Positions 35,019 to 42,670 of a stretch of 42,670 bases of DNA are shown here, piece by piece. Origin of the DNA: Chitinophaga pinensis (GTDB lineage Bacteria > Bacteroidota > Bacteroidia > M30B66). The stretch is from positions 1-42,670 of the forward strand of contig CAMCXT010000026.1 of the NCBI GenBank assembly GCA_945883545.1. The letters are read 5' to 3'. Below the pieces are notes generated by a model. It ran no database searches. It saw only the letters and a program-made list of their open reading frames with translations, and had not been told where the DNA came from. Positions within the stretch are counted from its first letter, which is position 1. Each line of letters opens with the position of its first letter. Made by a program: the position numbers and the translations under genes.

Positions 35019-36266
35019 TTGACTTACGATTACAATCTATTGGTTATTGGAGGCGGCGCTGCGGGATTCTTTTCTGCATTATCAGCAGCCGAATCGGCGC
35101 CGAACATGAAAATCGGGCTTCTTGAAAAATCAGGAAAGCTACTGAGTAAAGTGAGAATTTCTGGAGGAGGACGTTGCAATGTTACCAATGCACAGGAACA
35201 AATCAAGATTTTCTCAAAGTCATATCCACGCGGCGAAAAGTTCATGTACAAGTTGCTTCATCAATTTAACCAACGAAATACAATCGAATGGTTTATGGAG
35301 CGTGGCGTGAAATTGCATGCAGAACCAGATGGAAGAATGTTTCCAATAAGCAACGACTCATCGAGCATTGTAGATTGTTTGATGAATGAGGCTGAAAAAG
35401 CTAAAATTCAAATTCAACTGCATTCTGGCTTGCAATCTTTTGAGGTGGTTGAGAACGGCTTTGTTGTTCAAACGAGTACAGGTTCGATTTCGACGCAATT
35501 TTTACTCTTGGCAACTGGAGGTCATCAGCATGCGAAAGATTACCAATGGATCAAAGAAAAAGGCATCAACATAACTGAACCAGTTCCTAGCTTATTCACT
35601 TTCAATGTTCCAAACCATCCCATGAAAGACTTGATGGGTGTGGCAACTGATGTGCGGATAAAAATCGATAAAACAAAATTGCAAGAAACTGGTCCTTTGC
35701 TAGTTACGCATTGGGGCTTCAGCGGACCCGCAGTATTAAGATGCTCAGCTTGGGGAGCAAGAACACTTGCCGAACAACAGTACAATTTTCAACCTAGAAT
35801 CAATTGGTTACCTGATTTGAACCAAGATGAAGTTGCTGATTTCTTGCTTCAACAAAAAGAATACAGCGGCAAAAGAAAAACGATTCAACGCGTTTTTGAT
35901 GGCATTCCTCAACGCCTTTGGGAATATCTGCTAGTTCGTGCCGATATTGATCATGAATCTATTTGGATGGATCAAAAGAATGCAACCATTCGCCGCTTGG
36001 CGGAAATTATTACTTCAGACCCATACACCGTTTCTGGTAAAACGACTTTCAAAGAAGAATTCGTAACTTCAGGAGGCGTTTCGTTGGATGAAATTGATGC
36101 ACAAACATGTATGTCGAAATCAATCAAAGGCCTATTTTTCGCTGGAGAAGTCCTAGATTCTGATGGGATCACAGGAGGATTTAATTTCCAACAAGCTTGG
36201 TCGTCGGGATGGATAGCCGGAAAATCTGTTGCTAAACAATTCAACACCATAAAGTATAGCAGTTGA
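35019..36266 (+). CDS. HI0933/YhiN (BaiN)-family FAD-dependent oxidoreductase
   Basis: A 415-residue flavoprotein. The FAD-binding Rossmann motif VIGGGAAGFFSALSAA is at about 8-23, followed by ISGGGRCNVTNA, the family signature near residue 50. LATGGHQHAKDY comes mid-protein. The C-terminal FAD contact region has GGVSLDEID, then GLFFAGEVLDSDGITGGFNFQQAW. The start is a TTG at 35019: no in-frame ATG exists before the Rossmann motif and a stop precedes it at 35004, so a rare TTG start is needed. Members include BaiN (bile-acid dehydroxylation) and many enzymes of unknown substrate; the reaction here is unknown. Confidence 0.9.
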   Translation: MTYDYNLLVIGGGAAGFFSALSAAESAPNMKIGLLEKSGKLLSKVRISGGGRCNVTNAQEQIKIFSKSYPRGEKFMYKLLHQFNQRNTIEWFMERGVKLHAEPDGRMFPISNDSSSIVDCLMNEAEKAKIQIQLHSGLQSFEVVENGFVVQTSTGSISTQFLLLATGGHQHAKDYQWIKEKGINITEPVPSLFTFNVPNHPMKDLMGVATDVRIKIDKTKLQETGPLLVTHWGFSGPAVLRCSAWGARTLAEQQYNFQPRINWLPDLNQDEVADFLLQQKEYSGKRKTIQRVFDGIPQRLWEYLLVRADIDHESIWMDQKNATIRRLAEIITSDPYTVSGKTTFKEEFVTSGGVSLDEIDAQTCMSKSIKGLFFAGEVLDSDGITGGFNFQQAWSSGWIAGKSVAKQFNTIKYSS

Positions 36267-36317
36267 TTGGTGATACTTTGTAAATTAGAAATGAATTAAC
36301 CAACTAAAACAAATACA

Positions 36318-36524
36318 ATGAAAAGCAACATGGGAAATACCGATAAAATCATTAGAATTTTATTGGCTGTAGTATTTGTAACGCTCTTTACTACCAAAGT
36401 AATTACTGGAGTGTTGGCTTTGGTACTGATTGTTTTAGGTGGCATTTTCTTAGCAACCAGCTTAATCAGTTTTTGCCCGCTTTACCGCGTGTTTGGATGG
36501 AACACTTGTGCCGTGAAGAAATAA
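36318..36524 (+). CDS. Small DUF2892 (YgaP-like) inner-membrane protein
   Basis: A 68-residue protein of the DUF2892 family. It starts MKSNMGNTDKIIRILLA, the typical amphipathic lead. Two adjacent membrane segments follow (about 12-28 and 30-48), then the C-terminal signature FCPLYRVFGWNTC with two conserved cysteines. In YgaP the same membrane domain is fused to a rhodanese domain; here it is alone. The function is unknown, with sulfur or cyanide chemistry sometimes suggested from fusions. It lies 51 bases after the flavoprotein gene on the same strand and is convergent with the dehydrogenase gene. Confidence 0.9.
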   Translation: MKSNMGNTDKIIRILLAVVFVTLFTTKVITGVLALVLIVLGGIFLATSLISFCPLYRVFGWNTCAVKK

Positions 36525-36548
36525 AATCATCCAATAAGAAAAAATAAA

Positions 36549-37487
36549 CTACTCTGTAATATTAAGCTTGGCGAGGATTCTTGAAGCAAGGATTCTCGCC
36601 ATTTTTGTGTTGGATTCGTGCGTCCAACCAGCAATGTGCGGACTCAAAACAACTTGATCACTTTGGGTTAACCATTGAAATTCAAGTGGCGCAGTATCTG
36701 CTTTTTCGAACGATAAGGCCTCGAATTCAAGCACATCCAAACCTGCACCTAAAATCTTCCCAGCTTGAATGGCTTCAATCAAATCGGCCGTTTTTAAGCA
36801 TTTTCCACGTGCAGTATTGATGATCCAAAAGGACTTGTGGAATTTTTCAATCCAATTATTGTCGACCAAATAATGGGTGTCGTCTTTCAAGGGAACATGC
36901 AAGGATACAATATCAGCAGTTTCAAAAACTTCATCCATCGAGCACAAGTGCACATGATGCAATGGCGATTTATCGATAAACGGATCATAAGCAATCACAC
37001 GACAATCGAAACCCTGCAAGATTTTGGCAAAGGCCGAACCGTTGTTTCCTAAACCGATGATGGCAACCGTTTTTCCTTCAATTTCATAGCCCCGATTTTC
37101 TTCACGACGCCATTGGCCTTCACGAACTTCACGATCAGCACGAATCATATTATTCAATAGTCCCAACAACATACCTAAAGCGTGTTCTCCAACAGCATTT
37201 CGATTGCCTTCTGGTGCGTTCAAACAGGCTATTCCAATCGACTCTGCGTAAGCGACATCGATGTTTTCCATCCCCGCTCCTACCCTCGCAATAAATTTCA
37301 ATTGCTTTGAAGCATCAAGCATTTCACGGTCAAACTTAAATCGACTGCGGATTACCACACCATCGTATTGGTTCAAAATTTCCTTGGCAGATTCTCTTGT
37401 TAATTCAGGATGATGACAATCAACGCCATATTTAACAAGGGTTTCTGACAATAGCGGATGGGCTGAATCTGCGAAAAGGACTTTCAT
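36549..37487 (-). CDS. D-isomer-specific 2-hydroxyacid dehydrogenase
   Basis: A 312-residue NAD-dependent dehydrogenase of the SerA/GyaR superfamily. The NAD-binding motif GLGNNG is at 145-150. Substrate-side segments include ARVGAGMENID and NAPEGNRNAVGEHALGM. The catalytic Arg is in INTARGKC, the Glu in GLDVLEFE and the His in SPHIAGWTHES (His284), so the active site is complete. The length corresponds to the short form without the ACT regulatory domain of many 3-phosphoglycerate dehydrogenases. It may be a 3-phosphoglycerate, glyoxylate or hydroxypyruvate enzyme. No serine-pathway gene is adjacent, so the substrate is left open. Confidence 0.9.
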   Translation of the reverse strand: MKVLFADSAHPLLSETLVKYGVDCHHPELTRESAKEILNQYDGVVIRSRFKFDREMLDASKQLKFIARVGAGMENIDVAYAESIGIACLNAPEGNRNAVGEHALGMLLGLLNNMIRADREVREGQWRREENRGYEIEGKTVAIIGLGNNGSAFAKILQGFDCRVIAYDPFIDKSPLHHVHLCSMDEVFETADIVSLHVPLKDDTHYLVDNNWIEKFHKSFWIINTARGKCLKTADLIEAIQAGKILGAGLDVLEFEALSFEKADTAPLEFQWLTQSDQVVLSPHIAGWTHESNTKMARILASRILAKLNITE

Positions 37488-37623
37488 CCCACAAAGATAT
37501 GGCTCGTTATGGATTTACACGGAAAAGTCAATAGCCTGTGAAGAAAAATCATGAACACTGATGTTCAAAAGTAGTTCGCTAGTGAATGTCGGAACGATGG
37601 TTTTGGATTAGAATTTTGTTGGG

Positions 37624-37914
37624 ATGAAAATGGCATTTTTGATTTTACTTTTTTGCTCTATGAAGCTTCAAGTCATCGGTCAAACTACCGATAGCTGTGG
37701 TAAAATCATACCATTTAACGATTGGGCAAGTCAACTGATGCGAAGCGATTTCCCAGAGCCTGATGCCGTTGAAGGTTCTTTATTGCTCACCAACGGACAA
37801 TGGCTGTATTGGAAAAAACAATTCTGCGAAAAAAATGGAAGCATATTGGGTGTAAAAATGGAAGTGTACTTATATGAACTCACTACAGGCAATAAGTCAT
37901 CCATTGAAAGGTAA
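37624..37914 (+). CDS. Small secreted protein of unknown function
   Basis: A 96-residue protein starting MKMAFLILLFCSMKLQ with a signal peptide ending near VIGQ. The mature part has two cysteines (SCGKII and QFCEKN), which could form a disulfide bridge. It also has a short GQWLYWKKQFC stretch and the C-terminal KMEVYLYELTTG. I do not recognise a family. The hydrophobic lead and normal codon use support a real gene. It lies 36 bases before the tpiA ATG, and its 3' end overlaps the -33 element of the tpiA promoter. In-frame ATGs lie at 37624 and 37630; either is possible. Confidence 0.6.
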   Translation: MKMAFLILLFCSMKLQVIGQTTDSCGKIIPFNDWASQLMRSDFPEPDAVEGSLLLTNGQWLYWKKQFCEKNGSILGVKMEVYLYELTTGNKSSIER

Positions 37915-37932
37915 TTTCAATCCCTATATTTG
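37904..37932 (+). promoter_or_regulatory. tpiA promoter (-33 TTG and -7 TATATTTG)
   Basis: TTG at 37904-37906, then an 18-base spacer and a perfect -7 octamer TATATTTG at 37925-37932; the ATG follows 18 bases later. This is the best complete Bacteroidota promoter in the window. It rules out the in-frame TTG at 37930 as the tpiA start. Confidence 0.62.
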
Positions 37933-37950
37933 CCTCTTAACTTGGAAATT

Positions 37951-38703
37951 ATGCCTCAGAAAATAGTTGCAGGAAACTGGAAAATGAACACCAGTCTAGA
38001 AGAAGCTACACAGCTTGCCCAATCTTTAAAAGACAATCAAACCGGGCAAGAACCAGCGAAATTGGTTGTTTGTCCGCCATTTGTTTGGATTCGCACCATT
38101 GCTGAAATCCTCCAAGGAAGCGGCATTTCTATCGGTGCTCAAAACTGCGCTTCAACTGCATCAGGGGCATTTACAGGTGAAATTTCAGCAACAATGCTTA
38201 AGAATGCAGGTGTTGAATATGTGATTTTAGGTCACAGCGAGCGAAGAGCTATGTTTGGCGATTCAAATGCAGTTATTTTAGAAAAGTGCAAACAAGCCAT
38301 AGTTTCTGATTTGAAGGTTATTCTTTGCTGCGGTGAAACATTGGCAGAACGCAAAGCCGGAGAATTGGAAACAGTTTTAACGGGTCAACTAACATCTGTA
38401 TTTAAAAATATAGATCAACTTTCTGCATCGAACTTGGTGATCGCTTATGAACCCGTTTGGGCAATTGGAACAGGCTTAACAGCAACTCCCGAGCAAGCAG
38501 AATCTGCGCATGGATTCATTCGAAATTTGATTAATTCTTTGTTGGGCGAAACAGTTGGTAATTCAATCAGTTTACTTTACGGAGGAAGTTGCAATGCTTC
38601 AAATGCTTCATCATTGTTTTCACGAAATAACATCGATGGCGGTTTAATTGGTGGCGCATCTTTAAAATCCGACGACTTTCTTAAAATTGGAAACGCATGG
38701 TAA
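37951..38703 (+). CDS. tpiA: Triosephosphate isomerase
   Basis: A 250-residue TIM-barrel enzyme of normal length, which interconverts dihydroxyacetone phosphate and glyceraldehyde 3-phosphate in glycolysis. The start IVAGNWKMN carries the substrate-binding Asn9 and Lys11. The catalytic His95 is in ILGHSERR and the catalytic Glu167 in AYEPVWAIGTG, which is followed by the mobile loop. The phosphate-binding LLYGGSCNASNA and GGLIGGASL are present. The ATG at 37951 is used, as the longer frame crosses the promoter. The stop overlaps the prmA start by 7 bases. Confidence 0.97.
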   Translation: MPQKIVAGNWKMNTSLEEATQLAQSLKDNQTGQEPAKLVVCPPFVWIRTIAEILQGSGISIGAQNCASTASGAFTGEISATMLKNAGVEYVILGHSERRAMFGDSNAVILEKCKQAIVSDLKVILCCGETLAERKAGELETVLTGQLTSVFKNIDQLSASNLVIAYEPVWAIGTGLTATPEQAESAHGFIRNLINSLLGETVGNSISLLYGGSCNASNASSLFSRNNIDGGLIGGASLKSDDFLKIGNAW

Positions 38704-39527
38704 GTGTTGAATACTTTGAACTCCGAGTTTTATCGGGGAAGAACCATCAACTGAACGATCTGTTGGTTGGTTTATTGGCTGAAATTGGTTTTGAAAGCTT
38801 CACCGATGACGCCAGCGGATTTCAAGCATTTATTCCCACTGAACAGCTTGATAATGCTGCAATGGAAGAGATCCTTGAAACCCATGCTAAAGACATTAAG
38901 TTCGAAACAAATATTATTCCGCCTGCCAACTGGAATGCCCTATGGGAATCAGGTTTTGAACCAGTAGAAGTAAACGAAAAATGTGTGATTCGCGCACCTT
39001 TCCATCCAGCATTCAACGATGGAAGATTGGAGCTAATCATTGAACCAAGAATGTCGTTCGGCACAGGACATCACGCAACAACTAGACTGATTTGCAGAGC
39101 ACTTTTCGACACCGATCTGAAAGGTAAAACAGTGATGGATATGGGCTGCGGAACTGGAGTTTTGGGAATTCTAGCAGCCAAGCTTGGCGCTGCAAAAGTA
39201 GAAGGTATCGACATTGAAAGTTGGGCGACCGAAAATGCGATTGAGAATGGAACTGCCAATGGAGTTGAATTTCATGGTGAAACAGGCAATGCAGACTTAC
39301 TCCAAGGGCGAAAATTCGATATCATTCTAGCCAATATCAATAGAAATGTTTTAGTGGCTGATATTTCTGCTTACAAGGCAAGCTTGAATGCTGAAGGAAT
39401 TATTTTTCTGAGTGGGTTCCTGACGACAGATGTTGAATTGATTAGCCAGGTTTATCAAAAGGAAAACTTCTCCTTGTTAAATTCATCTAGTGAAGGAGAT
39501 TGGAATTGCTTGGTTTTCAAGCTTTGA
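38697..39527 (+). CDS. prmA: Ribosomal protein L11 methyltransferase
   Basis: A 276-residue class I SAM methyltransferase that trimethylates lysines and the N-terminus of ribosomal protein L11. The N-terminal domain recognises the substrate (VSVEYFELRVL and the ETHAKDIKF region). The catalytic domain contains RMSFGTGHHATTRL, a PrmA hallmark, then motif I DMGCGTGVLGILAAKLGA and the DIILANINRNVL motif IV, where PrmA carries N-I-N. It overlaps tpiA by 7 bases, so the two are translationally coupled. The length is slightly shorter than the E. coli enzyme. Confidence 0.94.
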   Translation: MVSVEYFELRVLSGKNHQLNDLLVGLLAEIGFESFTDDASGFQAFIPTEQLDNAAMEEILETHAKDIKFETNIIPPANWNALWESGFEPVEVNEKCVIRAPFHPAFNDGRLELIIEPRMSFGTGHHATTRLICRALFDTDLKGKTVMDMGCGTGVLGILAAKLGAAKVEGIDIESWATENAIENGTANGVEFHGETGNADLLQGRKFDIILANINRNVLVADISAYKASLNAEGIIFLSGFLTTDVELISQVYQKENFSLLNSSSEGDWNCLVFKL

Positions 39528-39617
39528 AAAGACCTTTTAATCCTAACAAAACGCTAATATAAATTTTCTGGATTTGTTACAATTGATAATCCACTCAAGT
39601 TTTATAAAATAATACTC

Positions 39618-41981
39618 ATGAAGAAATCGATATTATTCATTTGGGTTCTTAGCCTCGGAGTTTTCGCCCAAACATTTGCACAATCTGCTAAAAAACTGCA
39701 TAAAGAGGCGCTGGGTGCATACATGAGATCAGAATACAATATTTCACTCGATTTATTGAATCAAGCATATATTATAGAACCTGAAAATGAAGATGTGTTA
39801 TTGCTTCGAGGAAAAACCTTTCTCAGACTAAACAAAACAAATGAGGCAATAAGTGATTTATCAAAAGCTTCGACAATAGCACCGAAGAACACCGATGTTT
39901 TCGAGAACCTTTCGGAAGCGTATACAATGAATGGCGATTTTGCACAAGCGATTTCAGCACTCGACAACTACTTAAAAATTCGTCCAAAGCAAATCAGCAT
40001 TCATCGACAAAAAGCAAATTTACAACTACTAAAAAAGGATTTTTCGGAAGCTGTAAAAACTTGTAATACAGCCATTTCAATTGAAAAAGAAGACGATAGT
40101 TTGAATTTTCTTTTAGCAGTTGCTACAGATAGTTTAGGCAACGATTTAGCTGCTGAGAAATATTACAAAAACGCCATTGATTTGGCATTGGCAGACAAAT
40201 CAAGACGTGCAATGACCGATTTAATGAGCTCTTATTATGCTGGAATTGCTGGATCACAAGCCAATTTACATAAGCATGATCAAGCAATTAAGAACTACAG
40301 TGAAGCCATTAAATTCTCACAGAACAATGCGAATTTGTTTCTAAAACGAGGATTATCGTTTGTAGCACAAACTGAACTTCAAAATGGATTGCAGGATTTC
40401 GCGCAAGCAATTGGGTTAGATGCAAAAAATTTTGAGGCCTACTACAACAGAGGTTTGGTGAATAAAAAGCTTGGACAATTTCCTGCTGCAATTAGTGATT
40501 TCAATCAAGCAATAAAAATTCAACCAAACAGTGCGGCGTCAATTTTCGGAAGAGGCAATTGCTATGAAGCCAACAACAACTTGAATGATGCTGTGAGAGA
40601 TTATAAAAAAGCTTTGGATTTAGATCCAAAAAACCAAGAGTATTCAAGGCAATTTGTTGTTGCTCGTGAAAAACTATATGAGGCGAATAAAGAGGAAGCT
40701 GCTCCAATTATAAAGATTACTTCACCGACAGGATTTACAAATGAAATCATTGTTAAAGCAAACCAAGATAATTTGCAATTGGAAGGAATGATTCTAGATG
40801 CGAGTACCATTAAATCGCTTTTAATTGATGGTAGACCGCTTGATGTAAATGCAGAAGAATTAAATCCATCGTTCGCAACAACAATATCAATTAAAGGAAA
40901 AAGTACAATTGAAATAAAAGCATATGATGTTTATTTGAATCCTGGAACATTGAAAATCAACATCGTAAGAAACGAAACCAATGCACCAGAAATCACCATT
41001 ACCAAACCTTTTGAAACAATTGATAAAACTATTTTCCTTGATGGTAAAACAAGTTTGTATCTCGAAGGAAAGGTTTCAGATGAAAGTCGAATCAAATCAA
41101 TTCTGATCAACGGTATGTCGGCTACATTTTTGGTGGATGAATTAAATCCAAAATTTCAGGCTACTGTAAACACCGAAAAACTCGATTCATTGATTGTTAC
41201 TGCAATTGACGTACTTGGGAATGAAAAAATCTTGACCTACAAATTGGTGAATGAAGACAGCAGCACCTCAAACAAAATGGGGCGCACGTGGGTCGTAATC
41301 ATCGACAATTCGAACTACTCGCTTTTTCCAAAATTGCCAACAGAGAACAGCGATGTGGAGGAAATAAAGTCAACATTGAGCAAATATCAGATTGAACATT
41401 TCGTTGCTAAAAAAGACCTAACGAAACAACAAATAGAAAAATTCTTCTCCATAGAATTGAGAGATTTGGTGCAAAACAACCGAGTAAAATCTCTGATGAT
41501 TTGGTATAGTGGTCAGGCCCAACTAATCAATGAAAACGGTTATTGGATGCCTATTGATGCAACAGTTGGTGACGAGTTTTCATATTATTCGGTAAATAGT
41601 TTACGCTCATCATTGGAGGCGTATTTAGATTTAAAACATGTTTTAGTAATTTCAGATGCTGCTGATATTGGACAGCTATTTTCGGCTTCTACTGCAGAAA
41701 AGTCTATCGCTATGGATTGTGAAAAGGGAGAGCAAGCACAAACAAAATCCGCACAAGTATTTACTATTTCAAGCACTGAAATGGCTGCAGAAAACAAGTT
41801 GTTCACCCAATCGTTCACAAATATTTTAAATAACAATCAAAGCAATTGCATAAGCATCGAATTGCTATCAGAAAAGGTGAACAATATGTTGAATCAAAAC
41901 AAAAAAGCTTCAGCTAAACTGGGAAGAATAAAAGGAATCACAGAAGAAAAAGGCTCCTTTATTTTCTACAAAAAAATCTAA
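39618..41981 (+). CDS. Secreted TPR protein with tandem beta repeats and a catalytically dead caspase-like domain
   Basis: A 787-residue exported protein; the signal peptide spans 1-22 (ending TFAQ). Residues 25-355 form about eight TPR-like units, such as EYNISLDLLNQAYIIEP and QFPAAISDFNQAIKIQP. Two homologous Ig-like repeats follow (about 363-452 and 456-545), both with an I-x-I-T-x-P start and an ELNPxF motif. The domain at 556-787 has the caspase (C14) fold pattern, with WVVIIDNSNYSLFPKLPTE, KSLMIWYSGQAQ, GYWMPIDA and LVISDAADIG. The expected catalytic His of SGHG is Gln633 and the Cys of DAC is Ala682, so it should be a pseudo-protease. It probably works as a binding or scaffold protein in the periplasm or at the surface. 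It ends at a strong bidirectional terminator. Confidence 0.85.
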   Translation: MKKSILFIWVLSLGVFAQTFAQSAKKLHKEALGAYMRSEYNISLDLLNQAYIIEPENEDVLLLRGKTFLRLNKTNEAISDLSKASTIAPKNTDVFENLSEAYTMNGDFAQAISALDNYLKIRPKQISIHRQKANLQLLKKDFSEAVKTCNTAISIEKEDDSLNFLLAVATDSLGNDLAAEKYYKNAIDLALADKSRRAMTDLMSSYYAGIAGSQANLHKHDQAIKNYSEAIKFSQNNANLFLKRGLSFVAQTELQNGLQDFAQAIGLDAKNFEAYYNRGLVNKKLGQFPAAISDFNQAIKIQPNSAASIFGRGNCYEANNNLNDAVRDYKKALDLDPKNQEYSRQFVVAREKLYEANKEEAAPIIKITSPTGFTNEIIVKANQDNLQLEGMILDASTIKSLLIDGRPLDVNAEELNPSFATTISIKGKSTIEIKAYDVYLNPGTLKINIVRNETNAPEITITKPFETIDKTIFLDGKTSLYLEGKVSDESRIKSILINGMSATFLVDELNPKFQATVNTEKLDSLIVTAIDVLGNEKILTYKLVNEDSSTSNKMGRTWVVIIDNSNYSLFPKLPTENSDVEEIKSTLSKYQIEHFVAKKDLTKQQIEKFFSIELRDLVQNNRVKSLMIWYSGQAQLINENGYWMPIDATVGDEFSYYSVNSLRSSLEAYLDLKHVLVISDAADIGQLFSASTAEKSIAMDCEKGEQAQTKSAQVFTISSTEMAAENKLFTQSFTNILNNNQSNCISIELLSEKVNNMLNQNKKASAKLGRIKGITEEKGSFIFYKKI

Positions 41982-42004
41982 TCAGGTTATTTCAAGATTA
42001 CCAT

Positions 42005-42046
42005 AAAAAAAACGGCAAACAGATAAAAGTCTGCTGCCGTTTTTTA
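42005..42046. terminator. Bidirectional intrinsic terminator between convergent genes
   Basis: A hairpin with the outer stem CGGCA/TGCCG (42013-42017 with 42035-42039) and inner stem CAGA/TCTG. It is flanked by an A-run on the left and a T-run on the right, so it can end transcripts from both sides: the pseudo-caspase gene (plus) and the T9SS substrate gene (minus). Confidence 0.82.
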
Positions 42047-42067
42047 TTTAGTAATTATTTAAAAAAC

Positions 42068-42670
42068 TTATTGCTTGATGATTTTCCTTGAAATGGAATT
42101 TCCATTGTCATTAATTTCCAAAACAAAAACACCTGGAATTAAATTCTCAACATTGAGTTGGTTTGATCCAGATGAAAATATTCCTTGCTGAACGATTCTT
42201 CCTGTTAAATCAAGGACTTTAAACGGTAAAATCTGATTATTAGATTGAATTTCCACCTGAACAATTTGAACCGCTGGAGTTGGGTAAATACTCAATTTGG
42301 TTTCATCAACATCTTCATTGCCAATCGAATAAGCCAATCCCAAATTATCAAGATAAATTGGCTGACCATATCTTCCACGATTTTCGAAAATAATCGATAA
42401 GTCGCCTGTATGATTTAGTGGCAAATCAAATACAGTTTCAGTTCTCCATTCTTCTGAAGCAGGAACCCAACGATCGGATGCAAAATCTGCCGCAGTAGCC
42501 AATAGTTCTCCACCTTTCACATAAATAAGCTCCTTGGTAAAACCGCAATCTTCGGAGAAATAAACAGCCAAAGTATCCGAATACGTTGAATTGTATCTCG
42601 AATAAGCAACATCAAAAGTCAAGTTCACTTGTTGATTTTGATCGACAATAAAATTGGCAGTGATCAATTG
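42068..42670 (-). CDS. T9SS type A sorting-domain protein, C-terminal part (5' end outside window)
   Basis: The frame is open to the right edge, giving about 200 residues of a longer protein; the TTG at 42667 is only an internal Leu codon. The N-terminal visible part resembles the MAM/anchor-J-like domain before many T9SS tails, with LTFDVAYSRYNSTYSDTL, FSEDCGF, KGGELLATA and the final YLDNLGL. The last 75 or so residues form a typical type A sorting domain: SIYPTPAVQIVQVEIQ, FKVLDLTGRIVQQG, then NLIPGVFVLEIND and a basic ISRKIIKQ end. The full protein is exported and anchored or released by the T9SS. Secreted proteases often have this arrangement, but the catalytic part is not visible. Confidence 0.88.
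   Translation of the reverse strand, partial: QLITANFIVDQNQQVNLTFDVAYSRYNSTYSDTLAVYFSEDCGFTKELIYVKGGELLATAADFASDRWVPASEEWRTETVFDLPLNHTGDLSIIFENRGRYGQPIYLDNLGLAYSIGNEDVDETKLSIYPTPAVQIVQVEIQSNNQILPFKVLDLTGRIVQQGIFSSGSNQLNVENLIPGVFVLEINDNGNSISRKIIKQ

Noticed and set aside
1-42670. tRNA, rRNA, CRISPR, prophage or insertion-sequence content
   Set aside because: No cloverleaf-like segment, spaced direct repeats, transposase or integrase motifs were seen in any gap or frame.

Overview
The window is an A+T-rich, gene-dense stretch of a Bacteroidota chromosome, most likely from the Flavobacteriales side of the phylum. Three things point there. Secreted proteins carry type IX secretion (T9SS) and gliding-associated C-terminal domains. 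Several proteins belong to families I know mainly from this phylum (DUF4476, GIN-domain lipoprotein, DUF6263, DUF6952). Perfect copies of the Bacteroidota -7 promoter octamer TAnnTTTG sit just upstream of many genes. I see no rRNA, tRNA, CRISPR array, phage or insertion sequence. Species and genus cannot be fixed from the sequence.

Layout. 1-4920: two divergent genes for large secreted proteins, one cut by the window edge, the other ending in a gliding-type C-terminal domain. 4923-8930: a GNAT acetyltransferase, a secreted TonB-C-terminal-like protein, a 2,4-dienoyl-CoA reductase-like SDR, a DUF4476 protein, a thioredoxin/DUF6952 pair and MazG. 9064-10913: an outer-membrane acyloxyacyl hydrolase (PagL-like) coupled to a GIN lipoprotein. 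10915-13530: IspE, AccA and TrmN6. 13527-17694: a DUF6263 lipoprotein, a PKD lipoprotein with a membrane-anchored esterase, and glycerol kinase. 17870-22194: a zinc-ribbon/membrane protein pair, then a same-strand run with a DMT transporter, a YigZ protein, a 68-residue protein, an FtsE-like ATPase and a glycosyltransferase. 22232-26792: an AddA-like helicase-nuclease and a nucleoside transporter. 26808-33110 (minus strand): purB with a glycosyltransferase, and purL-radC-meaB. 33226-34752: a small secreted protein and SucD, each with a clear terminator. 35019-39527: a flavoprotein, a DUF2892 protein, a 2-hydroxyacid dehydrogenase, a small secreted protein, TpiA and PrmA. 39618-41981: a secreted TPR/repeat/caspase-fold protein that has lost both catalytic residues. 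42068-42670: the C-terminal end of another T9SS substrate.

Most genes are housekeeping: purine synthesis (purL, purB), fatty-acid synthesis (accA), isoprenoids (ispE), TCA cycle (sucD), glycolysis (tpiA), glycerol use (glpK), nucleotide sanitation (mazG), DNA repair (addA-like, radC) and modification of tRNA and ribosomal proteins (trmN6, prmA). The rest serve the cell envelope and secretion. The most unusual object is the secreted pseudo-caspase at 39618-41981. Next are an orphan minus-strand terminator with a 14-codon ORF upstream of sucD, and the set of -7 promoter elements, which corrects several start codons.
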